From NCBI GenBank assembly GCA_024637295.1, contig JAGXFL010000002.1, forward strand, positions 124,001 to 188,000: a DNA stretch of 64,000 nucleotides, in the 5' to 3' direction. Shown here piece by piece: positions 1-6,740 of this stretch; the first letter of the stretch is position 1, and every line of letters begins with the position of its first letter. A program made the position numbers and the translations under genes. Below the pieces are notes generated by a model. The model was not told the origin of the DNA and searched no databases. It was given only the letters and a program-made list of their open reading frames with translations. The DNA comes from Sulfuricurvum sp. Its GTDB lineage: Bacteria; Campylobacterota; Campylobacteria; Campylobacterales; Sulfurimonadaceae.

Positions 1-696
1 GACGAATTTACCGGTTGGATTGATATGATAAATAATGTTTGGGCTCATGAGATCACGAGGTATGACCTGTTCAATGACTTCTTTGATGACATCGGCATGT
101 AATTTTTCTTGAGATACTTCAGGAGCATGCTGTGTTGAGATGACAACGGTTTCTACGGATACCGGCTTATCATCTACATAACGGACACTTACTTGGGTTT
201 TTCCATCAGGTCGAAGATACGGAATGATCCCTTCTTTGCGTACTTGTGCCAAGCGTTCAGCAAGTCGGTGTGAGAGATAGATTGGCAATGGCATCAAGAC
301 ATTTGTTTCACGGCAAGCATATCCAAACATAAGTCCCTGATCGCCGGCTCCAATTTCTCCGTCTGCTTGATCAACGCCTTGATTGATGTCGGGAGATTGT
401 TCGCCGATTCCGTTAAGTACTGCTGCAGCACGGTAATCAAATCCGTAGGTTGCATCCGTATAGCCGATCTCACGGATGACTTGGCGTGCGATTTCTTGCA
501 TTGGGGCATAAGCGGTTGTTTTAAGCTCACCCGCAATGACACAAAAGCCATTGGAGACAAGGGTTTCACATGCCACGCGTGCTTTTGGATCATGCTCAAT
601 AATGTAATCCAAAATGGCGTCGCTTATTTGATCGGCCATTTTGTCCGGGTGCCCTTCTGTGACGGATTCGGAGGTGAAAATATATTCTTTTGGCAT
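1..696 (-). CDS. metK: S-adenosylmethionine synthetase, 3' part cut by window edge
   Basis: Makes S-adenosylmethionine from methionine and ATP in the cytoplasm. The visible 232 N-terminal residues begin [20 protein letters not shown], the typical MetK start with the ATP-binding GHPDK motif, and include [12 protein letters not shown], a core motif of the active site; about 150 C-terminal residues lie beyond base 1. The ATG at 696 is preceded on the minus strand by AAGG, and a TATAAT box lies 50 bases upstream. It is transcribed in the same direction as the phosphoribosyltransferase behind it, but the -10 box suggests its own promoter. Identification is firm. Confidence 0.96.
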   Translation of the reverse strand, partial: MPKEYIFTSESVTEGHPDKMADQISDAILDYIIEHDPKARVACETLVSNGFCVIAGELKTTAYAPMQEIARQVIREIGYTDATYGFDYRAAAVLNGIGEQSPDINQGVDQADGEIGAGDQGLMFGYACRETNVLMPLPIYLSHRLAERLAQVRKEGIIPYLRPDGKTQVSVRYVDDKPVSVETVVISTQHAPEVSQEKLHADVIKEVIEQVIPRDLMSPNIIYHINPTGKFV

Positions 697-746
697 AAGG
701 AACCTTTATTAAAATTGATTCTAGAAATAATATTTGAAGATAGGGG

Positions 747-752
747 ATTATA
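747..752 (-). promoter_or_regulatory. -10 box of metK promoter
   Basis: TATAAT on the minus strand, about 50 bases before the metK ATG. It overlaps the stop codon region of the upstream phosphoribosyltransferase. No clear -35, as is usual in this phylum. Confidence 0.5.
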
Positions 753-1203
753 GCGAATCGGTTTTTAAAAAATCTCTTTCCCAAAAAAAATCGATCCAAT
801 CAGTTGCTTCATGCAGTGAAAAATCAGGCTGTATGAGTGCAGTTTGTTTGGTGAAAATCGAAGCACTGGCAAAAGAAACATGAGGATGGCGTTGTTGTAA
901 TATCGGAATCAAGGCATTGAGTGTTTTACCGCTATCGACAATATCATCAACAATTAAGACTCTATTGGAGTATGTAAAATCGCATTCTCCAAAGATAGAT
1001 ACGGCTTCACGCTGTTGGGCATGATCGTAACTCTCACAACGCAAAGATTGAAGATTGCGGATATTTAACGCCATAGAGAGTGCATGTCCTACCGTCATCC
1101 CTCCACGTGCTATGGCAAGAAGGGTGTCAGGTTTAAATACGGTACATTTATCAGCAAGCTCTAAAATATCAATTTTAAAACGATTATAGTCATAGTAAAT
1201 CAT
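748..1203 (-). CDS. phosphoribosyltransferase-family protein
   Basis: A small type I phosphoribosyltransferase, about 151 residues from the ATG at 1203; an in-frame GTG at 1227 would add 8 residues. The PRPP-binding loop is clear as VLIVDDIVDSGKTL around residues 82-95, and an N-terminal LLAIARGGMTVGHAL segment fits the first nucleotide-contact loop. The overall pattern resembles the xanthine/guanine phosphoribosyltransferases (Gpt-like), which salvage purine bases to nucleotides, but the base specificity cannot be read from sequence. It sits between metK and der, the latter diverging from it across about 60 bases. Confidence 0.8.
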   Translation of the reverse strand: MIYYDYNRFKIDILELADKCTVFKPDTLLAIARGGMTVGHALSMALNIRNLQSLRCESYDHAQQREAVSIFGECDFTYSNRVLIVDDIVDSGKTLNALIPILQQRHPHVSFASASIFTKQTALIQPDFSLHEATDWIDFFWERDFLKTDSL

Positions 1204-1233
1204 ATAACAATCATAACATAAGCCCACCTATGA

Positions 1234-1239
1234 TATAAT
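1234..1239 (+). promoter_or_regulatory. -10 box of der promoter
   Basis: TATAAT 28 bases before the TTG start of der, in the short divergent spacer with the phosphoribosyltransferase gene. Confidence 0.5.
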
Positions 1240-1266
1240 AAAAAACTTATTAACAAAAGGGTTTAA

Positions 1267-2805
1267 TTGAAAAAATTAGCCATAATCGGCCGTCCTAATG
1301 TCGGCAAAAGTTCTCTTTTTAATCGTCTATTAAAGCAGCGCGATGCAATCACCTCTGAATTTGCCGGTACTACGCGTGATGTCAAAAAACGGGTTGCTGT
1401 TGTTGTGGACAAAGAAGTTGAAATCCTAGATACCGGTGGATTGGATGAAGGGTGTGAACTTTTTGATCGCATCAAAGAAAAATCACTGGAAGCTGCTCAT
1501 AAAGCAGATCTTATTTTGTTTATGGTTGACGGGAAAAGTCTGCCGGAAGAAGATGATAAAAAACTTTTTTATGAGCTTGAAGCGATGGGAAAATCCATAG
1601 CATTGGTTGTCAATAAAATCGATAACGATAAAATGCAAGAAAAGCTTTGGGAATATTATGAGTTTGGAACCAATCGTATTTTTGGCATTTCGGTTGCTCA
1701 TAATCGTTCATTATTACCGTTGCTCAACTGGATTGCTTCGGAACTTCCTGAATCGTCAATTGTAAAGCCTGTTGAAGAGATTGAGCAAGACGATGATGAT
1801 ATGGATGGATTTGATGCTGTTATCAGCGGGTACAGTGATGAGAACGAAGAATTCGACGATGAAGATGACGATGAGTTAGACGATGACGACAGCGATGTGT
1901 CTGACGATGATATTGACGATATCGCAGCCATGGAGGAAGCGTATCGTGGAATCGTCAAAGAGTACGCTCCCGCAGATACCCAGAAGATGAAAGTAGCGAT
2001 CATCGGTCGTGTTAACGTCGGGAAAAGTTCATTGCTCAATGCACTTCTCAAAGAAGACCGTTCAGTAGTCAGCTCGGTTGCAGGGACGACGATTGATCCA
2101 ATTGACGAAACCATTCAGTATGAAGATAAAGAGATTACTTTTATTGATACGGCCGGGATTCGTAAGCGCGGGAAGATTTTGGGGATTGAAAAATATGCCC
2201 TAATGCGTACTGAAGAGATGCTGGAAACGGCTGACATTGCTTTACTGGTTTTGGACGCATCGGTTCCGTTTATGGATTTAGATGAAAAGATCGCAGGATT
2301 TGTCGATAAAAATCGTATGGCATGTTTGATTGTCCTTAACAAATGGGATATGGCACCGAAAGAGGATTATGAGAAGATCATTGCCGACGTGAGAGATCGA
2401 TTTAAATTTTTGAGTTACGCTCCTATCGTGACTATTTCAGCGCAAAGTAAACAGCGTGTCCATAAGATTTTTGATATGCTACTTAAAATCAATGAGAACT
2501 ATTCTCAGCGTATCTCAACAGGTAAACTCAATGAAGTGATCCAAGCAGCGATGCGAAGACATATTCTCCCAAGTGTCAATGGTCAAAATATTCGTCTTTA
2601 TTTTGCAACACAGTATGATATTCGTCCTCCGCGTATTGCATTGGTTATGAATAAACCTCAAGGACTGCATTTTAGTTATCGCCGTTATTTGACCAATCGC
2701 CTTCGCGATGAGTTTAATTTTGAAGGGACACCGATCCTTTTCAAAGCTAAAAGCAGAAGCGGGAATAAAAAACCGCAGGCGCACAAAAAAAGATCTTTGT
2801 GGTAA
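1267..2805 (+). CDS. der: ribosome-associated GTPase Der (EngA) with acidic linker
   Basis: Double-GTPase needed for 50S ribosome assembly. Domain 1 shows GRPNVGKS (8-15), DTGG (55-58) and NKID (116-119). Domain 2 repeats the set with GRVNVGKS (247-254), DTAGI and NKWD, and a KH-like C-terminal domain ends in a basic tail suited to rRNA. The TTG start at 1267 follows AAAAGG. Between the two G domains lies a linker (about 171-220) composed largely of Asp and Glu, much more acidic than usual in Escherichia coli Der. The gene converges on hemJ, whose stop codon abuts its own. At 512 residues it is slightly longer than most Der proteins, the excess being the linker. Confidence 0.96.
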   Translation: MKKLAIIGRPNVGKSSLFNRLLKQRDAITSEFAGTTRDVKKRVAVVVDKEVEILDTGGLDEGCELFDRIKEKSLEAAHKADLILFMVDGKSLPEEDDKKLFYELEAMGKSIALVVNKIDNDKMQEKLWEYYEFGTNRIFGISVAHNRSLLPLLNWIASELPESSIVKPVEEIEQDDDDMDGFDAVISGYSDENEEFDDEDDDELDDDDSDVSDDDIDDIAAMEEAYRGIVKEYAPADTQKMKVAIIGRVNVGKSSLLNALLKEDRSVVSSVAGTTIDPIDETIQYEDKEITFIDTAGIRKRGKILGIEKYALMRTEEMLETADIALLVLDASVPFMDLDEKIAGFVDKNRMACLIVLNKWDMAPKEDYEKIIADVRDRFKFLSYAPIVTISAQSKQRVHKIFDMLLKINENYSQRISTGKLNEVIQAAMRRHILPSVNGQNIRLYFATQYDIRPPRIALVMNKPQGLHFSYRRYLTNRLRDEFNFEGTPILFKAKSRSGNKKPQAHKKRSLW

Positions 2806-3249
2806 TCAAAACGGTTTGACTATGACAAGTGCGACAATTGCCATAAGCAATAGTGTCGGCACTTCGTTGTAGAGACGAAAAAACTTACCGGTTGTATAGG
2901 TAACATTTTTTTTGAGTTTTAGGCGATAATGTCCTAGTGAAAAGAAATAGGCGACCAAGATAGCCACAAAAGTGAGTTTGGCGTGTAGCCATCCTCCTGT
3001 TTGAAACACGTTGACCCCGTAATGTGCTGTAGATAAAAAAATCAGAGCAATGCCTGATATCAGTGTTGCCCAAAATGCCGGGACGCCGATGTATTTATAA
3101 ATCTTCATCTCCATCACTTCAATAACTTCTAAAAACCCCTTGTTCTCAGCGTTCTCTACATGATAGACAAAAAGTCGTGGCAGATAAAAAAGTACCGCAA
3201 ACCACGATACCATTGAAATGATATGAAACCAAACTATCCAGTTGTACAT
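2806..3249 (-). CDS. hemJ: protoporphyrinogen IX oxidase, HemJ family membrane protein
   Basis: Four-helix membrane protein of 147 residues of the HemJ (formerly UPF0093) family, which carries out the oxidation of protoporphyrinogen IX to protoporphyrin IX in bacteria lacking HemG/HemY. Hydrophobic segments are seen near residues 3-25, 52-72, 85-105 and 128-145, with a conserved early His (WFHIISMVSWFA) and a later HAKL motif, both typical of the family. The stop codon lies directly against the end of the convergent der gene. hemE, another haem gene, is found elsewhere in the window. Family assignment is good; activity is by analogy. Confidence 0.88.
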   Translation of the reverse strand: MYNWIVWFHIISMVSWFAVLFYLPRLFVYHVENAENKGFLEVIEVMEMKIYKYIGVPAFWATLISGIALIFLSTAHYGVNVFQTGGWLHAKLTFVAILVAYFFSLGHYRLKLKKNVTYTTGKFFRLYNEVPTLLLMAIVALVIVKPF

Positions 3250-3300
3250 GCTGTTTTCCTGATGATGAATTAGGGAAGGGTAGCCAAAAGAAGCTAAAAA

Positions 3301-3732
3301 TCAGAGGTGTTTTTTTACCCATGCGATAATTTGAGCAGCTGGAAGGGCTCCGCTGATCTGATCGATACTGCGGTTATTTTTAAATGCAATGATGGTAGGT
3401 ATTGAGCGTATGGAAAATCGACCTGCGACTGTTTGTTGCTCTTCGGTATTAATCTTGACAAACTGTGCTTTGAGAGGGAAAGATCTGGCTGCTTCTTCAA
3501 AAGCAGGGGCCATAGAACGACAAGGCCCACACCAGGGAGCCCAAAAATCAGCAATAATTAGCCGTTCATCGTTGAGCATTAACTTATCAAAAGTTTCGCT
3601 GTTGAGGGCAAGGGGTTTGGTATCCAGAAGAGAGGCTTTACAGTGGCCACAGGAGGCCTTTGTATACGAGTCTTTCAGAGGAATGGCATTTACACCCCCG
3701 CAATGGGGGCATACTGTATTGATTTTACTCAT
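3301..3732 (-). CDS. trxC: thioredoxin 2 (TrxC type, zinc-ribbon N-terminus)
   Basis: Cytoplasmic thiol-disulphide reductase. The N-terminus carries two CxxC pairs (CPHC at 8-11, CGHC at 28-31) that form the zinc ribbon distinguishing TrxC from TrxA, followed by the thioredoxin fold with WCGPC (67-71) and the cis-proline stretch RSIPTIIAF. Length 143 matches Escherichia coli TrxC. It lies just downstream of hpf on the same strand, 12 bases apart, so the two are probably cotranscribed; both fit a stress role. No signal peptide. Confidence 0.94.
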   Translation of the reverse strand: MSKINTVCPHCGGVNAIPLKDSYTKASCGHCKASLLDTKPLALNSETFDKLMLNDERLIIADFWAPWCGPCRSMAPAFEEAARSFPLKAQFVKINTEEQQTVAGRFSIRSIPTIIAFKNNRSIDQISGALPAAQIIAWVKKHL

Positions 3733-3744
3733 ATGAAGGCCTTT

Positions 3745-4077
3745 TTATTCTGCTTCGGCTACTTCAATATCACGGATAGAGGAAGTATGGTGATCTTTGG
3801 TCTTATCGTGTAATCTTCTAAGCGCTTTATTAGCACGTTCGATCGCTAGATCGATAGCGGTATCGAGATCTTCGTCCGAATGACTGATGACGACAGGTTG
3901 TGCGTGTGCAATGTGCATGTCAAATTCAACATTGACGCTTTGTTTCTCTTTGGTAATCATGACATTGACCGTAGTCATATCAAGATGGTAACGTTTAAAG
4001 TTTTCAATAGCTGTTGCAATGTGATCATTAAGATGTTGAGTGAGGGTAATATCTTTGGCGCGAATTTTAACGTTCAT
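3745..4077 (-). CDS. hpf: ribosome hibernation promoting factor (short HPF/RaiA family)
   Basis: 110-residue protein of the sigma-54 modulation/HPF family that binds the 30S decoding region and promotes inactive ribosomes in slow growth. The beta-alpha-beta pattern (MNVKIRAKDITLTQHL... SVNVEFDMHIAH... ALRRLHDK) is that of the short form, lacking the C-terminal dimerisation domain of long HPF. I chose the ATG at 4077 because AAAAGGA lies 7 bases before it; an upstream in-frame start would add 13 residues of no family similarity. It ends in an acidic tail. A TATATT element lies 30 bases upstream. Confidence 0.88.
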   Translation of the reverse strand: MNVKIRAKDITLTQHLNDHIATAIENFKRYHLDMTTVNVMITKEKQSVNVEFDMHIAHAQPVVISHSDEDLDTAIDLAIERANKALRRLHDKTKDHHTSSIRDIEVAEAE

Positions 4078-4106
4078 AATGAATCCTTTTTGTTGAACTA
4101 TAGAAA

Positions 4107-4112
4107 AATATA
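4107..4112 (-). promoter_or_regulatory. possible -10 box of hpf-trxC
   Basis: TATATT on the minus strand 30 bases before the hpf ATG; a one-base departure from TATAAT. Confidence 0.3.
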
Positions 4113-4167
4113 GCACATTCTCTCTTAAAACGAAGCTTAACTGTGATGCAGTTAATGGAGCGTTTGA

Positions 4168-4173
4168 TATAAT
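4168..4173 (+). promoter_or_regulatory. -10 box of trpS promoter
   Basis: TATAAT 29 bases before the trpS TTG start and within the divergent spacer with hpf. Confidence 0.5.
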
Positions 4174-4201
4174 AATAGTAATATTGAATTAGGAGCATTT
4201 T

Positions 4202-5167
4202 TTGAGAGTCCTGACCGGAATACAGCCTTCGGGTGATTTACATATCGGGAACTATTTTGGTTCTATTCTTCCGATGATCGAATCGCAAGACGACCATGAA
4301 GTCTTTGCGTTTATTGCTAATTACCATGCTATGACATCTCTGGGTGATGGCGAACGTCTGCGACAGCTAACACTACAAGCGGCAACCGATTTTTTGGCAT
4401 TGGGTATGGATCCTGTCAAAAGTACTTTTTGGGTGCAATCGGATGTCAAAGAGGTGTTGGAGCTGTATTGGATTCTCTCTGGGTTTACCCCAATGGGATT
4501 GTTAGAGCGGGCGCACAGCTATAAAGATAAGACGGCTCGCGGAATTGCCTCTAATCACAGTCTTTTTTCGTATCCGGTACTCATGGCAGCGGATATCTTA
4601 CTTTTTGGTTCACAAGTGGTTCCTGTTGGAAAAGATCAAATACAGCATGTCGAGATCGCGCGAGATATCGCGACTAAATTTAACAATCAATACGGTGACA
4701 TCTTTACGATGCCGGAATTTCGTGTTGATGAGAATGTAGCAACAGTCCCCGGTACGGATGGGCAAAAAATGTCCAAAAGTTACGGTAATACCATTACGAT
4801 TTTTGGTGAAGAGAAAAGTCAGCTCAAAACCGTCAAAAAAATTGTGACTGAAGTTGTCGGGATGGAAGAACCTAAAGAGTTTGAAAACTGTAATGTTTAT
4901 AATATCGTTAAACTCTTTTTGAATGATAATGAACGCATCGCATTGCAAGATAGATATACCAAAGGTGGAGAGGGACACGGGCATTTCAAGCTGTATTTGG
5001 CGGATGTGCTGTGGGAATATTTTCGCCCCTTTAGAGAGCGACGTGCTTATTATGAAGATCATCAGGATGATGTACGTGATATTTTAAAAGCGGGATCAGA
5101 AAAAGCAACTTCTGTTGCAATGCCGCTTATTGAGAAAATACGATCCGTTACCGGAATCCAATACTAA
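4202..5167 (+). CDS. trpS: tryptophanyl-tRNA synthetase
   Basis: Class I aminoacyl-tRNA synthetase charging tRNA-Trp. The HIGH-type motif reads HIGN (14-17) and KMSKS is present near residues 189-193 (GTDGQKMSKSYGN); the N-terminal MRVLTGIQPSGDLHIGNYFG is diagnostic for TrpRS. At 321 residues it has the usual bacterial length. The start is TTG at 4202, preceded by TTAGGAG. gmhA follows after 10 bases, so trpS probably heads a transcript that includes the gmhA-gmhB pair. Confidence 0.96.
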   Translation: MRVLTGIQPSGDLHIGNYFGSILPMIESQDDHEVFAFIANYHAMTSLGDGERLRQLTLQAATDFLALGMDPVKSTFWVQSDVKEVLELYWILSGFTPMGLLERAHSYKDKTARGIASNHSLFSYPVLMAADILLFGSQVVPVGKDQIQHVEIARDIATKFNNQYGDIFTMPEFRVDENVATVPGTDGQKMSKSYGNTITIFGEEKSQLKTVKKIVTEVVGMEEPKEFENCNVYNIVKLFLNDNERIALQDRYTKGGEGHGHFKLYLADVLWEYFRPFRERRAYYEDHQDDVRDILKAGSEKATSVAMPLIEKIRSVTGIQY

Positions 5168-5177
5168 AAGGACGAAC

Positions 5178-5765
5178 ATGAAACAATATATTTATCATCA
5201 GATTGCCGATTCAGCGGCTACAAAACAAGCTATTTTAGAGAGTGAACCGCTATTAGATGTCATTGAATCGGTTGCAAAAGCATGTGTAGAGGTTTATCGT
5301 AACGGTAAAAAAACAATGTTAGCCGGTAATGGTGGATCTGCGGCGGATGCACAGCACATTGCTGCGGAACTTGTAGGTCGTTATGGATTTGATCGCCCTT
5401 CTATCCCTTCGTTGGCATTGACGACGGATACGTCGAATTTGACAGCAATCGGGAACGATTACGGATACGACAAAGTTTTTTCGCGTCAGCTTGAGGGTAT
5501 GTCACAAGAGGGGGATTTGTTTATCGGTATCTCCACATCCGGGAACTCTCAAAACATCATCAATGCCTTTGAATCAGCAAAAGAGCGCGGTGTTACGACA
5601 GTGGCACTTGTAGGCCGTGATGGTGGTAAGATGGCGGCTATGGCCGATTATGCGATCATTATCCCCTCCAATGCTACACCGCGTATCCAAGAATCGCATA
5701 TTTTGATAGGGCATATTTTGTGTGACATTATCGAAAAAGAGCTCTTCGGAGGAGGGGTTGCCTAA
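5178..5765 (+). CDS. gmhA: phosphoheptose isomerase GmhA
   Basis: First step of ADP-heptose synthesis for LPS inner core: isomerises sedoheptulose 7-phosphate to D-glycero-D-manno-heptose 7-phosphate. SIS-domain protein of 195 residues with NGGSAADAQH (51-60) and SRQLEGM/ISTSGNSQN, both sugar-phosphate-binding signatures, and a C-terminal ESHILIGH with the catalytic-region His. The start at 5178 is preceded by AAAGGA; a longer reading frame upstream runs into trpS and was rejected. gmhB overlaps its 3' end by 8 bases, pointing to coupled translation. hldD and hldE, the other genes of the pathway, lie 4 kb downstream. Confidence 0.96.
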   Translation: MKQYIYHQIADSAATKQAILESEPLLDVIESVAKACVEVYRNGKKTMLAGNGGSAADAQHIAAELVGRYGFDRPSIPSLALTTDTSNLTAIGNDYGYDKVFSRQLEGMSQEGDLFIGISTSGNSQNIINAFESAKERGVTTVALVGRDGGKMAAMADYAIIIPSNATPRIQESHILIGHILCDIIEKELFGGGVA

Positions 5766-6261
5766 GGCACTTTTTCTTGACCGTGACGGCGTCGTCAATG
5801 TGGAAAAAAACTATCTTTATAAGATTGAAGATTTTGAGTTCATTGATGGGATTATCGAAGTATGCCAGCACTATGCGGCGTTAGGCTATTTGATTATCAT
5901 TGTGACGAATCAATCGGGCATTTCGAGAGGGTATTACAGCGGTGAGGATTTTGAGCGTTTAAGCGCATGGATGATTGAGCACTTCAAATCACTGGGCGTT
6001 ACGATAACGCATATTTACCATTGTCCCCACCATGAGAGCATCGATGGTGAGTGTGATTGCCGTAAGCCCCAGCCTGGAATGTTTTTAGAAGCACAGAGGG
6101 ATTTTGATATCGATATGAAAAATTCCGTCATGATCGGTGATAATGAGCGAGACATAGAAGCGGCGATTCGTGCGGGAGTCACAACGAATATTCTTCTATC
6201 GGAAGTTGCAACGCACTCTAGAGCGGATAAAATTGTCCATTCATTAAAGGAACTTTTGTAA
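5758..6261 (+). CDS. gmhB: D-glycero-D-manno-heptose-1,7-bisphosphate 7-phosphatase GmhB
   Basis: HAD-superfamily phosphatase that removes the 7-phosphate between the two HldE reactions. The nucleophile motif LDRDGVVN has D8 and D10, the second motif is VTNQSG, and the zinc-binding loop typical of GmhB is seen as CPHH...CDCRKPQPG; the last motif is MIGDNERDIEAA. I chose the TTG at 5758 because GGAGGAGG stands just before it and because family proteins begin a few residues before LFLDRDG; a start at 5722 is also open. It overlaps gmhA by 8 bases and abuts the next gene at 6261. Confidence 0.93.
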   Translation: MPKALFLDRDGVVNVEKNYLYKIEDFEFIDGIIEVCQHYAALGYLIIIVTNQSGISRGYYSGEDFERLSAWMIEHFKSLGVTITHIYHCPHHESIDGECDCRKPQPGMFLEAQRDFDIDMKNSVMIGDNERDIEAAIRAGVTTNILLSEVATHSRADKIVHSLKELL

Positions 6262-6740
6262 TGCTTATACTCAATACAGGTGGAACGTTTAATAAACGTT
6301 ATGATCCAAAAAGCGGAGAACTTTTTGTTCCTAATGACAATGTGGCGGTTGATACTATCGTATCCGTTTTTACAGAAACGATGGCTGTTAAGGGGTTAAT
6401 TTACAAAGATTCATTGGACATGTTGCCTGATGATCGTGACGTTCTTGCAAAAAGAGTGAGTCAATCGGATGAAAAATTCATTATCATTGTTCACGGTACC
6501 GATACAATGGATTTGAGTGCACAGTATATTGCGAAGCTTGGTTTAAACAAAGTGATCATATTTACGGGAGCCATGGTCCCTTTTAGCATTGATTCTATCG
6601 AGGCTACGGCTAATTTAGCTATGGCAATCGCTTATGCACGCAATCTTACTAGTGGGGTGTATATCGTTATGCAAGGGGTATGCGGACCTTACGAAAGAGT
6701 AGTTAAAAACAGAGAATTAGGAAAATTTGAATATGCCTGA
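6261..6740 (+). CDS. half-length asparaginase-like protein (N-terminal domain only)
   Basis: Corresponds to the N-terminal domain of bacterial L-asparaginases: the first catalytic threonine motif TGGTF is at residues 6-10 and the second, HGTDTMD, near 80-86, followed by VIIFTGAMVPF. Full asparaginases are about 330 residues with a second domain; this one stops at 159, yet the frame is clean and coupled to its neighbours (it overlaps gmhB by one base and ccoI by 8). Whether it is active on asparagine, glutamine or another amide is not known; a short stand-alone family is the likelier reading than a truncation, because the end coincides with the next start codon. Confidence 0.75.
   Translation: MLILNTGGTFNKRYDPKSGELFVPNDNVAVDTIVSVFTETMAVKGLIYKDSLDMLPDDRDVLAKRVSQSDEKFIIIVHGTDTMDLSAQYIAKLGLNKVIIFTGAMVPFSIDSIEATANLAMAIAYARNLTSGVYIVMQGVCGPYERVVKNRELGKFEYA

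Noticed and set aside
1698-2114. A Ser-rich antisense frame over der
   Set aside because: It is the mirror of the Asp/Glu-rich linker codons (GAT/GAC read backwards) and not a gene.
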